Below are positions 42,354 through 53,957 of a stretch of 64,000 nt of DNA, one piece after another. This DNA comes from Draba incana (Eukaryota; Streptophyta; Magnoliopsida; Brassicales; Brassicaceae), in the NCBI GenBank assembly GCA_963576765.1, contig OY755204.1:19814219-19878218 (forward strand), in the 5' to 3' direction. The notes beneath the pieces were generated by a model, which saw only the letters and a list, made by a program, of their open reading frames with translations, searched no databases and was not told where the DNA came from. Each line of letters begins with the position of its first letter. Within the stretch, counting starts at the first letter, position 1. Position numbers and translations under genes: made by a program.

Positions 42354-44352
42354 TGTAATGACCTGTTCCTAGTCTAGGCCAAGGCCAGACCTAGTCCCGC
42401 GGGAAGACCGGATCCAACAAGGATCATTTGGCCTTTGAACCGGCCAAGCACCTCCGTGACGTAAGCATGGCGTGTCCGTGACTAAGCTACATGCTTGCCT
42501 GCCTACCCGTGAATAAGCTGCCTGCTTACCTGCCTGTCCGTGCCTAAGCTGCCTGACTGCCCGCTTCAGCCAAGGAGCCTTGACTCAGCTGCATGACAAA
42601 GCAGCTGCTGTCTTCGGATCAAGTCCCTCTTATCCTAGTGGCCACGTGTTGCCCCAGAATTATGTTCGGTGGAGCAGCATGCTCCACATCATCGGTGAGG
42701 TGTCTAGCCGAGTAAGGCCCCAGAACCACACTTAGACTCTCAAGAAAGCCTTATGCTGTCTGATCGATCCGAGCCAAGTTCAGTTTTCATCGAGCAGTTT
42801 ACGTGAGTCCTCGATCCGTTATCAAATAAACTAAGCAAAGTCCTGTCCGATTCATCAGTCCCAACGACAGTGCCAAGGCTAGTGCCAAGGCCAGTGCCGT
42901 GAGCCAGCCTAGCAGCCATAGAGTGTTTTCAAGAAAGCTATGGGTAAGCTTCCTATGATCGGATCTTTGCCTAAGATTCTCGTTCTAATCATGATTTTAA
43001 CCTTAGCTTCTTGATCTTGTACTTAGGAATCCAACACGAATTGTTGGATCAGTCCCGGGAAGGTTTCTAAAGATCCGAAGCTGTCTCATCTAAGACCCGA
43101 TCCGATCTAGGTAAGACCAGTTAGCTGATTTCCATAAGTTTTTCCTTGAAAAAACTCTAAGTGTCGCCGTATGAAGCTTAAGCTCGAGTCTAAGGCAGAA
43201 ATTCGAGAGTAAAGTCTTAAGCATACTCACATACTTCATCTTTTAAGGTGAGTCTAAGTTATGCGTGTTTGTGTGTTGATGAGTAGAACACACATTTGTT
43301 TATTGTTCTGCTTATATCCGTAGAGGTTCGTGTCAAAGAATTCACTAGAATTGATAAGGGTTTTAACTAGTGAAAAGGGGTAAAGAATGATCTATGTGTT
43401 TAATTAGTATTAAGTGTTTGCTTGGTTAATTATTTTATACGAATAGAGGTTTAACTAATTCATTCGTAAAATTTCTAAGTGTTGAGAATGAACCTAAGCA
43501 TTTTTGTTTACAAGTTATATGCATAAATGGTTGATGGTAAATCATAGACTTGTTAAACATGTTAAGAACGTGGTATGTCATTCCCGTGATCCATGACTTA
43601 GCCATTTATTATGGAGTAATGGTTATATAGTTCACGAAGACACGGAGAGACGGGATTACAGCCTAGGGCCGTTTACTGCATAGCGATCGATGCAGAGTTG
43701 ATAAAGGATTCTAAGTTCTTTGCCTTTGTGGCAAGGGACCGAACGATGCCTTTGGTTACACGCGATGGGAATTGACAACGCGTTAGGCCTTATGGAATTT
43801 AAACGATAAATGCATTTCATAAACTGTTCATAATTATTTATGTATGCACTTGAGTGTTGATTGTTAATTTGGGTTTGGTTGGGAAATTATATGATTGAAT
43901 GTGTAGGGGAGCCTCGACTCACTGAGCAACTAGTGCTCACGACTCAACCTGTTTTGCCGGTAACCTTTAGCGGGTAGACCTGTGGGGAGCACAACAAGGA
44001 ACATTTGGATAAATCGTGGTAGATTTCCTTTGCTTAATGTTTACAATGTATATGAATGTTTTGGAGTGTTAGACTCGGAATAAAATATAATTTGTAATCG
44101 TTTAAAATCCTAAGTATAAATTAATACAAGAAAGGTTTTAAATGACTCAGGTTTCATATGATACTTAGTCCTGTCCGGACGATCCAACTATCAATTATAG
44201 CTTGGGTTGGCAAGCCTTGAGTTGTATTTCGATAGGGACGTATGCTTGAGTGTCTAGTCTAGGGATTTTGGATGCGTTCCTTGAACCTCTGATCGGGCAC
44301 TTAAGTGTTTTTCAGTGGCGTCTCCGTTTAGATTCCGATCGGGGACGTTACA
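42354..44352 (+). repeat. 3' LTR (1999 bp), TATA box deleted
   Basis: Carries the ~435-bp block missing from the 5' LTR, but between TCTAGCCGAGT and AAGGCCCCAG (about 42713) it lacks the segment holding the TATA box of the 5' LTR. As 3' LTR this would not stop transcription from the 5' LTR, but an inserted daughter copy would inherit a TATA-less U3. Confidence 0.88.
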
Positions 44353-44411
44353 ATGAAGGTTTCTAAATCGGCTTTCCTAAACAAATCTGGTGATAAATCA
44401 TTGAATCATAA

Positions 44412-45957
44412 TGATATACCCTATATTTTACCTATTTTACTATCTATTTCAATGCATTTTATAAGTACTTTAATAAGCTTTTACACCAAAAGATGTAGTT
44501 TTCCTGGTATGTGTAGTTTTTGAGTCTTAACGGGGAAAACCATCAAAAATGAGCAAAAAGAGCTTAAAGAGGTGTATTCTAGTCTAAAACAAGTTTAACA
44601 ACCCAAAGACTTAACCAAAGCCAAATATTTCTTAAGTTATCACATTTTAACAAGTTTGACAGAATTAAAGAGTCTGAGTTGAGCCACATACGGAGGATCA
44701 AATCAACTTCGAATCTTATGAACCTTGACTACGTTCAACATCTTTGAGTGAGATTTTTAATGAATTTGGAATTATATAATTTGAAGTTGTGAGCAGAAAG
44801 ATACACGCGAATTACTGATGATATGTCAAACTGCTTTAGAAGTGAAGCAAGCGCAGAATGGGCCTCGCACCGGACGGACTCGTGGTCCAGCACCATGGAC
44901 CGGTGCCACGCATCATGGACTGGTGCCACGCATCATGAAGTCTCTTATGGCTCAGGCACCGGACACGTGATTTTGTCCAGGGCCATGGACCGGTGCCGTG
45001 AGTAGTTTGACTAAAAAGACGTTTGTGCCCGAAATTAAACCCTAGAAGACCCTAGACCTATAGATACTTTTTTTTTTACTCTTGTTTTAGGGTGTGTCGA
45101 TATAATAGACACTTTTATCATAGAGAAACATCCACCACGTCCCTCTGGGGATTTGTTTTATTAGATTTGAGTATCAAGAGCTTCTAGTGGATGATCTCGC
45201 TTTCTACTTCGATATAGAGAAGAATCCTTCAACCTTTAATCTTTAATACAAGTTTGTTTATCATGAATTCAATATCTCTTTGTTTTGTTTCATGCACCAT
45301 GTTAGAGTAATTCCCTTCGTTAGGTTATCGGAAAATCAAAGAGTTCATGAATTGTTAACTTTTGTCGATAAAATTGGGATGCTATATTATTCTTTATCTT
45401 TACTTGAGCTTAATGATGTATGCCTTTCTGATCAATCAGCATCAGATCATGGGTTTAATATACTCTCCAAAAGCTTGTATATTGCTTGAACTAGTATTTG
45501 ATGAGTAATGTGTTATAACAATTCAAAAGGTTAGTTATATAATATTAAGAACAATTGAGTCTTAATATTATTGCATGTTTTCTCTTTGTAATAACCATTG
45601 AAAGTTAAGTCTATTAGGGTGTTAATGCATGGTAACCGGAGCCACGAAAGTGGAAAGATTATACCTTAGTGATTTGAGTTCTAGAACAATTTCCTTGAAT
45701 TTCGATATATTGTTAATGATTTATGAATCTCTGCGATGAACCTATTTGCCTATCGTTTGTTTAATCTGATTTTAAAACATCTTTAATTGCTATTTTCGTG
45801 ACCATTAAAACCAAAAACTTTTATTTTGTTTTAGCTTGATTCAATCCTAAGAAATTTGTAGTACAAAACTAGGTCCTTGTAGATTTGATCCCATCTATAC
45901 TACTGTGATTGTTATGCACTTGCAGTTGTTTAATTGGGTAAAACTTATATCATATCA
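44412..45957 (+). repeat. solo Athila-like LTR, plus orientation
   Basis: TGATATACCC to CATATCA, homologous to 33603-35137 in reverse. Flanked by CATAA (44407-44411) and CAGAA (45958-45962), one mismatch; 32390-32400 shows the site without it (ATCATAACATCTAAG). No PBS or internal sequence follows, so it is a solo LTR left by recombination. Confidence 0.75.
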
Positions 45958-45993
45958 CAGAACATCTAAGCATACATTCCTGCAAATGTTAAC

Positions 45994-47258
45994 TGTAACA
46001 CCCCCGATCGGAATCTAAACGAAGACGCTACTGAGGAACGCCTAAGCGCCCGATCAGAAGTTCTCAGAACACATCCAAAATCCCTAGACTAGTCACTTAA
46101 GCATCCGTCCCTATCGAATACAACCCAAGGCTTGCCAACCCGAGTCATATCCGGTAGTTGGATCGTCTAGACAGGACTAAGTATCATATGAAACCCGAGT
46201 CATTTAAAACCTTTCCTTTATTTATTTATACTTAGGATTTTAAACGATTACAAATTATATTCGTTCCTGATTCTAATACTCCAAAATGTTCATATACATA
46301 TTAAGCATTAATAATTTACAAAAAAGCAAGGGAAATCTACCACTGATTTATCCTAATGTTCCAAGTGTGCTCCCAATGTTCTAAGGCAGACCATGAACGG
46401 GTCATTACATTCTTCCCTCCTTATTAGAATTCGACCCAAATTTTACTTATTAGACCAATGTTCATATACATATCAACCAGTAGCATACTTCCTTAAGTTC
46501 CTTTGAAACGGGTCATTACATTCTTCCTTCCTTATTGCTTAGGGTCGACCTCTTTATGTCACTGGTTGGACCCTAAGCAAACGATCAAGAGGCTCAGGTT
46601 AAATTCAAGTTATGAACAAGAATCTAAGCTTAATAAGGAAAATGATCTGATCATAGGAAGCTTACCCAAAGCTTTCTCAAAATGCTTTAGGACTGTTAGG
46701 CTGGGCTCTCTGGCTCAGCAAGGCACTGATGGCACCACGAAACTGGATAGAGTTACGCTTAGGACTGCTCGTATTCGGATCAAGGACTCACGTAAACTGC
46801 TTGAAGGAAACTGATATTGGCTCGGATCGTACGGACAACATAAGGTTTTCTTAAGAGTCTAAGTATGGTTCTGCCCTCCAGGGGCCTGGGGCCTTGCTTA
46901 TATAGGCACGGGAAGGAGGTGACGCAGCAAGACACCTCAGCGTGATGTGGAGCATGCTGCTCCACCGAACATAACGTAGGGGCAACACGTGGCATCGAAG
47001 ATAAGTGAGACTTGGTCCAAAGACAGCAGCTGGTTGGTCATGAAGCTGAGTCATAGCTAAGATTCTTAAGTTGGTGAAGCAGGCAGCCAAGCACCTTAGT
47101 CACGGACAGGCATGCATGCAGGCTGCTTAGTCACAGACAGGTTATGCTTACGTCACTAGGGTGTTCAAACTTGTCTAAGGCTGAACGGTCCCATAACGGT
47201 CTGGTCTTCTCGCAGAACTGGGATAGGCCTCGGCCTAGACCATGAACGGGTCATTACA
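45994..47258 (-). repeat. 3' LTR, scrambled
   Basis: The outer part (45994-46375) and inner part (about 46600-47258, with TATATAGG-type box near 46893) match other LTRs of the family. Between them two extra copies of the LTR-start/purine-tract junction (GGGTCATTACATTCTTCC at about 46408 and 46508) are inserted. Confidence 0.7.
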
Positions 47259-47339
47259 TTCTTCCCTCCTTATTAGAATTCGACCCAAATTTTCATCTAT
47301 GTAACGGTCTGGCTTCATTAGTTCTAGGGACGGTAAACA

Positions 47340-48520
47340 TCTCCGGGTGAGAATTTCTAAACCTTGTTTCATCTTCCCATGAAATAACATCTCGGTGGTT
47401 CTTTATTCTAATAACCTTAATTTGAGAAATCTCCGTCCTTTAAGAAATCTATATCGTGTCTCACTGATCCTTAAAGGTTCTGGGGAAGGAGGTCTTTATC
47501 TGAAGGAAGATCTAACTGATAAGCCACTTCTCCGATTTTCTTAACAATGCGGTAAGGGCCTTGAGATCGCAAGGCCAACTTACTTGGCTTACCAAATCTA
47601 TCCTTTCCTTTTTTCGCTTCAGCTTTCAGCCATACCATTCATCAACTTCAAATACCACTGGTCTCCTATGCTGGTCAGCATACATTTTTGGGCGGTCTTG
47701 GGCCTTCTTCATATTAGCTCGAACAAGGCTAAATTTCTCCATAGTTTCTCTCACTAATTATGGCCCAAACTCTTGTTTTTCTCCTATTTCAGTCCAACAG
47801 ATGGGTGATCGACAAGGGCATCCGTATAATGCTTCATACGCCGACATACCAATAGAAGCATGATAGCTATTATTATATGTAAACTCCACTAATGGTACGT
47901 GGTTTTCCCATGTGTTTGCCCAGTCTAACACACACATCTGAAGTAGATCCTCGAGTGTTCTGATTGTTCTCTCTCTCTGCCCATCGGTCGCTGGATGAAA
48001 CAAGGTACTCATGTACAAATCTGTCCCTAACGATTTCTGAAGGGCTCGCCATAATCTAGCTGCGAATCGGGGTTCACGGTCAGATATGATATTGGCTGGA
48101 ACTCCATGTAACTTTATAATCTCATCTAAATATAACTTAGCCAATATCTCAATATTATCATCCAGCCTCATGGGTAGAAAGTGAGCACTTTTAGTTAAAC
48201 GATCTACGATTACCCAAATCGCATCGTTTCCCCGTCCGGGTGCTTTTGGTAATCCTGATGCAAAGTCCATAGAAATCGCATCCCATTTTCATTCTGGGAT
48301 TGGTAGACTCTGTAGTAATCCGGCGGGTACTTGATGTTCTATCTTAACTTGCTGATATGTCTGGCACTGTGCTACCAATTTTGCTACAGATCGTTTCATT
48401 TCTGGCCAATGATAATACTGATGAATATCCCGATGCATCTTAGTACTTCCAGGATGGATACTAAGTCAAGAATGATGCACGGTCCTGAGGATTTCTTCTC
48501 GTAAACCTTGTCCTTTAGGC
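47340..48520 (-). pseudogene. integrase, triad intact in 170-aa frame
   Basis: Frame 48270..47758 starts MDFASGLPKAPG, has ISDREPRF and GQRERTIRT, so D, D, E are all present, then YNNSYHASIGM and RSPICWTEIG. The H2C2 part lies upstream in broken frames (to about 48520), and the C-terminal and chromodomain-like parts (47740-47340) are frameshifted. Confidence 0.8.
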
Positions 48521-48559
48521 ACGGTAATCCTCTTACTCTGAAGTAAGGTACCATCTGCA

Positions 48560-49244
48560 GCCAAATGGTATCCACTTGCATCCGGTTCTCCTTAGTTGTT
48601 TAATCCCTCAATGATCTTTTTCAGCTTTTCATCTTCTCTCTGCTCCCGTCGAATGCGTTGTAGTAAACTCGCTTGGTTCACTGCATGTGAACCTAACGGC
48701 TCACTACTTTCTCCATCTAAGGCTGACAATCTGATCTTCTTCAATTCAGCGTTGAGACTGATCAAGTGTTTCTCTGCATCAATACTTGCTCTACGGCGAC
48801 TCAAGGCATCTGCGACTACGTTTGCCTTTCCTCGGTGGTAACATATATTTAAATCATAATCCGCTATACATTCCATCTACCTTCTGTGTCTTACGTTAAG
48901 TTCAGGTTGGGTAGATAGATACTTTTAGCTTTGATGATCGGTCATCACTTGTATGATGCACAGTAAAGGTAAGATCTCCAGATTTTAAGAGTGAATACAA
49001 CTGCAGCTGACTATAAATCATGCACTCGATAATTCTCCTCGTTTTTCCTTAACTGTCTGGATGCATATGCAATTACTTTCTTGCCTTGCATTAACACAAC
49101 TCCTAATCTTCTTCTACATGCATCAATAAATATGGTAAATGGTTGATTCGGCTCCGGTAAGGCTAAGATCGGTGCGGTGGTCAAAGCCTTCTTTAACTGA
49201 TTGAATGCTTTCTCCGTTTTCTCATTCTATTCAAAGACTACGCC
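48560..49244 (-). pseudogene. RNase H and linker
   Basis: Frame 48876..48592 holds the end of RNase H (GKANVVADALSRRR) and the linker; upstream, broken frames give FIDAC, VLMQGKKVIAYASRQL. Frameshifts near 48885 and 49010. Confidence 0.75.
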
Positions 49245-50107
49245 TTTACCAGTCAGGCGAGTTAAGGGCTTGGATATACTTGAAACTCCTTTGACAAATT
49301 TTTAGTAATACCCAGCTAATCCTAGAAAGCTCTGTAGTTCTGTGGCGTTGGTCGGTTGTGGCCAGTCCTGTACTGCAGCAATCTTTTCTGGGTCGACCAA
49401 AACTCGCCGTTCCGATACCCGTTGCCCTATGAATCCTATCTCTTGCTTCCAAAAGCTACATTTGCTAAACTTTACAAAAAGCTTCTAGCTTCTTAATCGT
49501 TCCAATACTTTCTCCAGGTGTATCTCATGCTCCTTCGCGGTTTTAGAATAGATAAGGATATCATCAATGAAAATGATGACAAACTCATCTAAGTAATACC
49601 GGAAGACTTCATTCATTAACCGCATAAATGCAGCCGATGCATTGATTAGGCCAAACGGCATGACCACAAACTCATAATGGCCATATCGTGTCTTAAATGC
49701 GGTCTTCACGACATCCGTCTCTGCAATTGGAATTTGATGATACCCTGATGCTAAATCAATTTTCGAAAACCAACTTGCTCCTTGCAACTGGTCCAGTAAT
49801 TCATCAATCCTCGGTAATGGGTATTGGTCCTTGATGGTAACGTTGTTGATTCCACGATAATCTATACACAACCGCATGCTACCATCTTTCTTCTTAACAA
49901 ACAAAACTGGAGCTCCCCATAGCGAAGAACTCGGTCGAATAAATCCTTTCTCCATTAAATCTTCCAATTGCTTCTTAATTCTGCTAATTCTGCCGGAGCC
50001 ATCCGATATGGTGCCTTAACTATGGGAGCCGCTCCTGGTTCCAACAAAATGGTAAAGGGGTCATTACGAGATGGTGGTAACCCTTCCAAGGGTTTGAATA
50101 CATCATC
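49245..50107 (-). pseudogene. reverse transcriptase, catalytic motif intact
   Basis: Frame 49967..49485 (160 aa) reads WGAPVLFVKKKDG, RLCIDYRG, YPLPRIDELLDQLQG, FSKIDLASGYHQI, VVMPFGL and IIFIDDILIYSK; the Asp-Asp pair is intact. The thumb and connection continue in other frames to 49245, and the N-terminal approach (LPPSR... to MEDLMEKGF) is separated by one frameshift at about 49970. Confidence 0.85.
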
Positions 50108-50645
50108 TTAACCACAAAGTACAGGTATTTCCCCAAGGTTCTGTTCCTTTTGGATGTTACTAACCATACTCAAAGTCACGAGATAAACTTCACCTTCCTT
50201 AAGGGCACTTTCTGCTCTAAATGCCGTTATGAAAGTGATTCCAGGGTTGGGTTTGATCCCATGATAGGTTATGGAATGTTTCCCGAATCGCTCAAAGGTT
50301 ATCCTTCCTCTACCGCAATCTATGTGTGCCATATATGCCGTTAGCTAGTCCATTCCTAATATGACTTGGTACTCTTCTAATGGAACGACTAACAAATTTA
50401 CAAAGAAGATATGGTCTCCAATAACAATTGGCACTCCCATATAACATTTATCGGCATGAAGGATTTGGTTACCGGATGTTCTAACACGGATTGAAACTTT
50501 TGCTATCGTAAAAATTCCTTGGAATTTTGATACAACATCCGGTGATACAAAACTAGGCGTTGCACCCGAGTCAAACAAAACATGAGTTGGTACACCACAC
50601 ACATGTAATGTTCCTAGATATGCAAATAAACTTTCGTTTAAATTT

Positions 50646-50678
<33 letters not shown>

Positions 50679-50689
50679 TTCATCACCAA
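50108..50689 (-). pseudogene. aspartic protease with (TA)n upstream
   Basis: Frame 50689..50345 has GVPTHVLFDSGATPSFV and ends VILGMD at a stop; the spacer to RT follows in frame 50332..50108. A TA microsatellite (about 50648-50677) at its start is read as repeating Tyr-Ile and is probably in the pre-protease spacer. Confidence 0.78.
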
Positions 50690-50879
50690 AAGATTTATAC
50701 ATATTTACATATACACCAAAACATCACAAAAAGTATTAAAGGTAGAACCCTTATTTACCTGAAACAAGACCTTTAGAAGGTCGTGTGGGTTTGGGTTTAT
50801 CTAGGGAATATAGGCGTCCTATAACCGCTGGTCGTTTAGTGGGTGGTTCAATCTCTAGTGGAGTCTCTATCTTTACCTC

Positions 50880-51910
50880 AGGCACAATCTCCCACTCCAT
50901 AGCTCACACTCCCGCTTGTTGATTCGTCTGGCTTATAGTATGCGTAACTAGACAAAAAGTCGCATAATGTCTAGGTTGGTTGCAAGTGAAACAAATAACA
51001 TGAGCCGACACAGGCCATGAGGTCTGTCCTCCGCTGGGACAAGCTCTAGCGTAATGGCCTCGGCCTCCACACTTAAAACACTCGGGTAGTTGGTCCATTG
51101 TCGGTGTTCCTCTACCGGCAAATCTTCTACCTCATCCTCGGCCAGATGTCTGCCCACAACCATGACCCTGTCCACGGCCAAAGGTTTGACCATGACCTTG
51201 GCCGCGTCCTCACCTCTGTGTCCAATTACCCAATCTGAACAATTGATTTCTTGGTCCCGGTTGTTGTTGTTGTTGTGCTGGTGGTTGTTGTAACTCTCGG
51301 TATTGTTGTTAATTTTGTTCTTCAGCGGCTTGCTCAACTCTAATCCCTTCTTCAACATCAACTGCTCGCTCGACGAGCTCAAAAAGACTGTAATATTGAT
51401 TCACAACGAGTCTATGAATGATCTGTGGCCTCAATCCCCGCAAAAACTTCCTGATAACCACAAGTTCATCACCTAACCCATAATGTCCGTATCGTCGAAG
51501 TCGAGTAAACTCAGCTTCATAGTCTCGCACACTACTTTGTCCTTGTACCAACTTCTAAAACTTTGCTTCCATTCGATCCCTTGCTTCAGGTGGAAAATAC
51601 TTCCTCTCGAACTCCCTCTTAAAGATGTCCCATGTAATCTTTGTGCTCATATACTGAATCTTGACGCCATCCCACCAATTACTAGCATCCTTCATCAAGT
51701 AATGAACAACTACATCGGTTTTGAAATCCTCCGGACATCGAGTAGCGCCAAATCCTTCTCGATATGCTTCAACCAAGAATCGGCTTCGGATGGTCCTTTA
51801 TCTCCAACAAACTTCTGTGTTCCCAAGTTCTGCATCATCATCACCATTTTAAGAAAATCCAGTGGTGATGGTGGCGGATCATGGCATCCTGGAGGAATTC
51901 TTTGATTCCT
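50880..51910 (-). pseudogene. gag: gag with two zinc knuckles, broken
   Basis: Frames give MRNQRIPPG at the joined end, then ASNWWDGVKIQY, FERKYFPPEARD, stop near 51555, RRYGHYGLGDELVV, a Gln/Gly/Arg-rich part, and CFKCGGRGHYARAC plus CFTCNQPRHYATFC, both CX2CX4HX4C. The N-terminal third is deleted. Confidence 0.78.
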
Positions 51911-53519
51911 CATCCGTCCCTATCGAATATAACTCAGGCTTCCCAACCCGTGCTATATCCGATAGTTAGATCGTCCAGACAGGACTAAGTATCATATGAA
52001 ACCTGAGTTATTTAAAACATTTCCTTTATTAGTTATACTTAGGATTTTAAACAGTTACAAAACTGTATTTGATCCCGAGTCTAACACTCCAAAACGTTTA
52101 TATACATAATAAACATTATTCATTTACAAAAGCAAGGAAATCTACTACTGATTTATCCTAATGTTTCGTGTTGTGCTCCCCAAAGATCTACCCGCTAAAG
52201 GTTACCTGGAAAATAAATTGAGTCATGAGCACTAGTTGCTCAGTGAGTTTAGGCTCCCCTAACAGTTGATAATAATATTCCCAACTCAAAACCCAAAATA
52301 ACAATCAACAGGCAACACGCAAATGCATGCATAATTAAACATGAACGGTATATGCTATGCATTAATGTTTCAATTCCATAAGGCCTTACGCGTTGTCAAT
52401 TCCGATCACGTGTATCCATCACGTGTATACAAATGCATCGTTCGGTCCAGAACCACAAAAGCTAAGGACTTAGGATCCTTTAACAATTCTTGTGGCCGTA
52501 CTCATACGCTACCACATTGGAAATTCAGCACCGATCGCTTATGTAGTACATGACCCTAGGCTGCAATACCGTCTCTCCGTGTCATCGTGAACTTAACCCT
52601 CCTTGGCTAAGTCACGGATCAAAGGAATGACCAACCGCGCACATAACAAATTTACTTGATTTATGAATCTAGCATGTATGCATATAAACTTGTAAACAAT
52701 TCCACTTAAATTCTTTCCATACGTTTTCACTAAACAAGACTCTTAGCAATTCTAGTGAACGATTTGACGTGAACCTCAATTACGGATTAGGTAAACAATA
52801 CTGTGTAGGTTCATTCTTTTCACTTAGCAATTCTAGCAAATGGATTATATGAACCACTATTACAAATTACATAAACAAGCACGTGTGTTCCACTCATCTA
52901 ACACACGATCAAGCATCACCAAGACTCACCTTTGCCTTAGGAAATGTATGCAATGTTGCCTAGATTTCCTACTCGTGGATCCTTAGATTCGGACTAGATC
53001 GAATCAAGACTCGGAAAATACTCCTTTGGATCTTCGAGAATTTTCTCGGAACTGATCTAACGTTTCCGTGTTGGATCCTAAGTTTTTTTGATAAAATTCT
53101 AGGATTTTCTAGATTGGAACAGAGTTTTAGTGGAAGGATTTTTGGTAAAAGGGGTAGAACAAGAAAATTATGTAAGGAATTTTCGGACAAAGAATAATCC
53201 TAAGGATTTTCGGACGAAAGAATAATTTCTAAGGGATTTCGGACAAATGATAGAACATGGGATTTCTCTAAGGATTTTTGAACATGGATGGGAAAAAATT
53301 ATCACGGGGGTAAGGGCCATATAGACATAGGCTTGGGGGTAAGTAGTGGTAGGTACAGTGTGCGGTGCCATATGGCCACATCTTTGCATCCGGGTCTCGC
53401 CACATCGCCGGGTGATGTGGCGCAAGGATAGCCGCTCATTCTATCTATATGATGATGTGGTGCAACATGGGCCACTTATTCTACCAACTCATGGTGTGAC
53501 ACTTTTCTAGCCACACAAG
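51911..53519 (-). repeat. LTR fragment fused to gag
   Basis: Starts inside the LTR (ATCCGTCCCTATCGAATA) about 110 bases from its end and runs through sequence homologous to 42354-44352 to about 52930, then a diverged part with tandem TTTCGGACAAAG-type repeats (53170-53290). No functional boundary with the gag next to it. Confidence 0.65.
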
Positions 53520-53529
53520 CCAACTATGG

Positions 53530-53957
53530 TATTGGCTGGAACTCCATGTAACTTTACAATCGTGGATCATGATCAGATTTGATATTGGCTGGAACTCCAT
53601 GTAACTTTACAATCTCATCCAAGTATAACTTAGCCAATATCTCGATGTTGTCATCCAACCTCATGGGTATAAAATGAACACTTTTGGTTAAACAATCTAC
53701 GATTACCCAAATCGCGTCATTTCCCCGTCTGGGTGCTTTTGGTAATATTGAAACAAAGTCCATAGAAATCGCGTCCCATTTCCATTCTAGGATCGGTAGA
53801 CTATGTAGTAATCCAACTGGTACTTGATGCTCTATCTTAACTTGTTCACAAGTCTGGCACTACGCTACCCACTTCACAACAGATCGTTTATACCAGGCCA
53901 ATGATAATACTGGTGAATGTCTCGGTACATTTTAGTACTTCCTAGGTGAATACTAAG
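53530..53957 (-). pseudogene. integrase fragment
   Basis: Frame 53763..53554 reads MDFVSILPKAPRRG then KLYLDEIVKLHGVPANIKSD; the first two catalytic Asp are present, the third acidic residue is beyond the truncation. The H2C2 part lies broken at 53760-53957. Confidence 0.72.

Larger units (their letters stand above)
36152..44352 (+). mobile_element. Ty3/gypsy element with TSD ATGAA, internally deleted
   Basis: The 8.2-kb element has LTRs with TGTAATGACC/TGTAATGCCC starts and TTACA ends, PBS, gag, a fused protease-RT segment, RNase H, integrase, chromodomain-like tail and a polypurine tract. ATGAA flanks it (36147-36151 and 44353-44357), and 32331-32345 shows the empty site. Pol order and a chromodomain-like end suggest a chromovirus; exact lineage is uncertain. 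Stops, frameshifts and an internal deletion make it inactive. Two minus-strand relatives follow at 45994 and 53520. Confidence 0.88.
45994..51910 (-). mobile_element. minus-strand gypsy element, relative of 36152-44352
   Basis: Order on the minus strand: gag (51910-50880), protease, RT, RNase H, integrase, chromodomain region, polypurine tract (47272-47259) and LTR (47258-45994). The gag start, PBS and the end of the 5' LTR are deleted: gag is fused at about 51911 to the middle of an LTR. It has the best-preserved enzyme parts of the window, yet stops separate the domains. Confidence 0.82.

Noticed and set aside
44823..45005. 60-aa ORF with repeated ACCGGTGCC motifs
   Set aside because: Inside an Athila-type LTR; the repeats belong to the LTR (compare 34600-34680).
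50648..50677. TA microsatellite as a functional site
   Set aside because: Simple repeat in a spacer of a dead element; the repeating Tyr-Ile read-out is a by-product.
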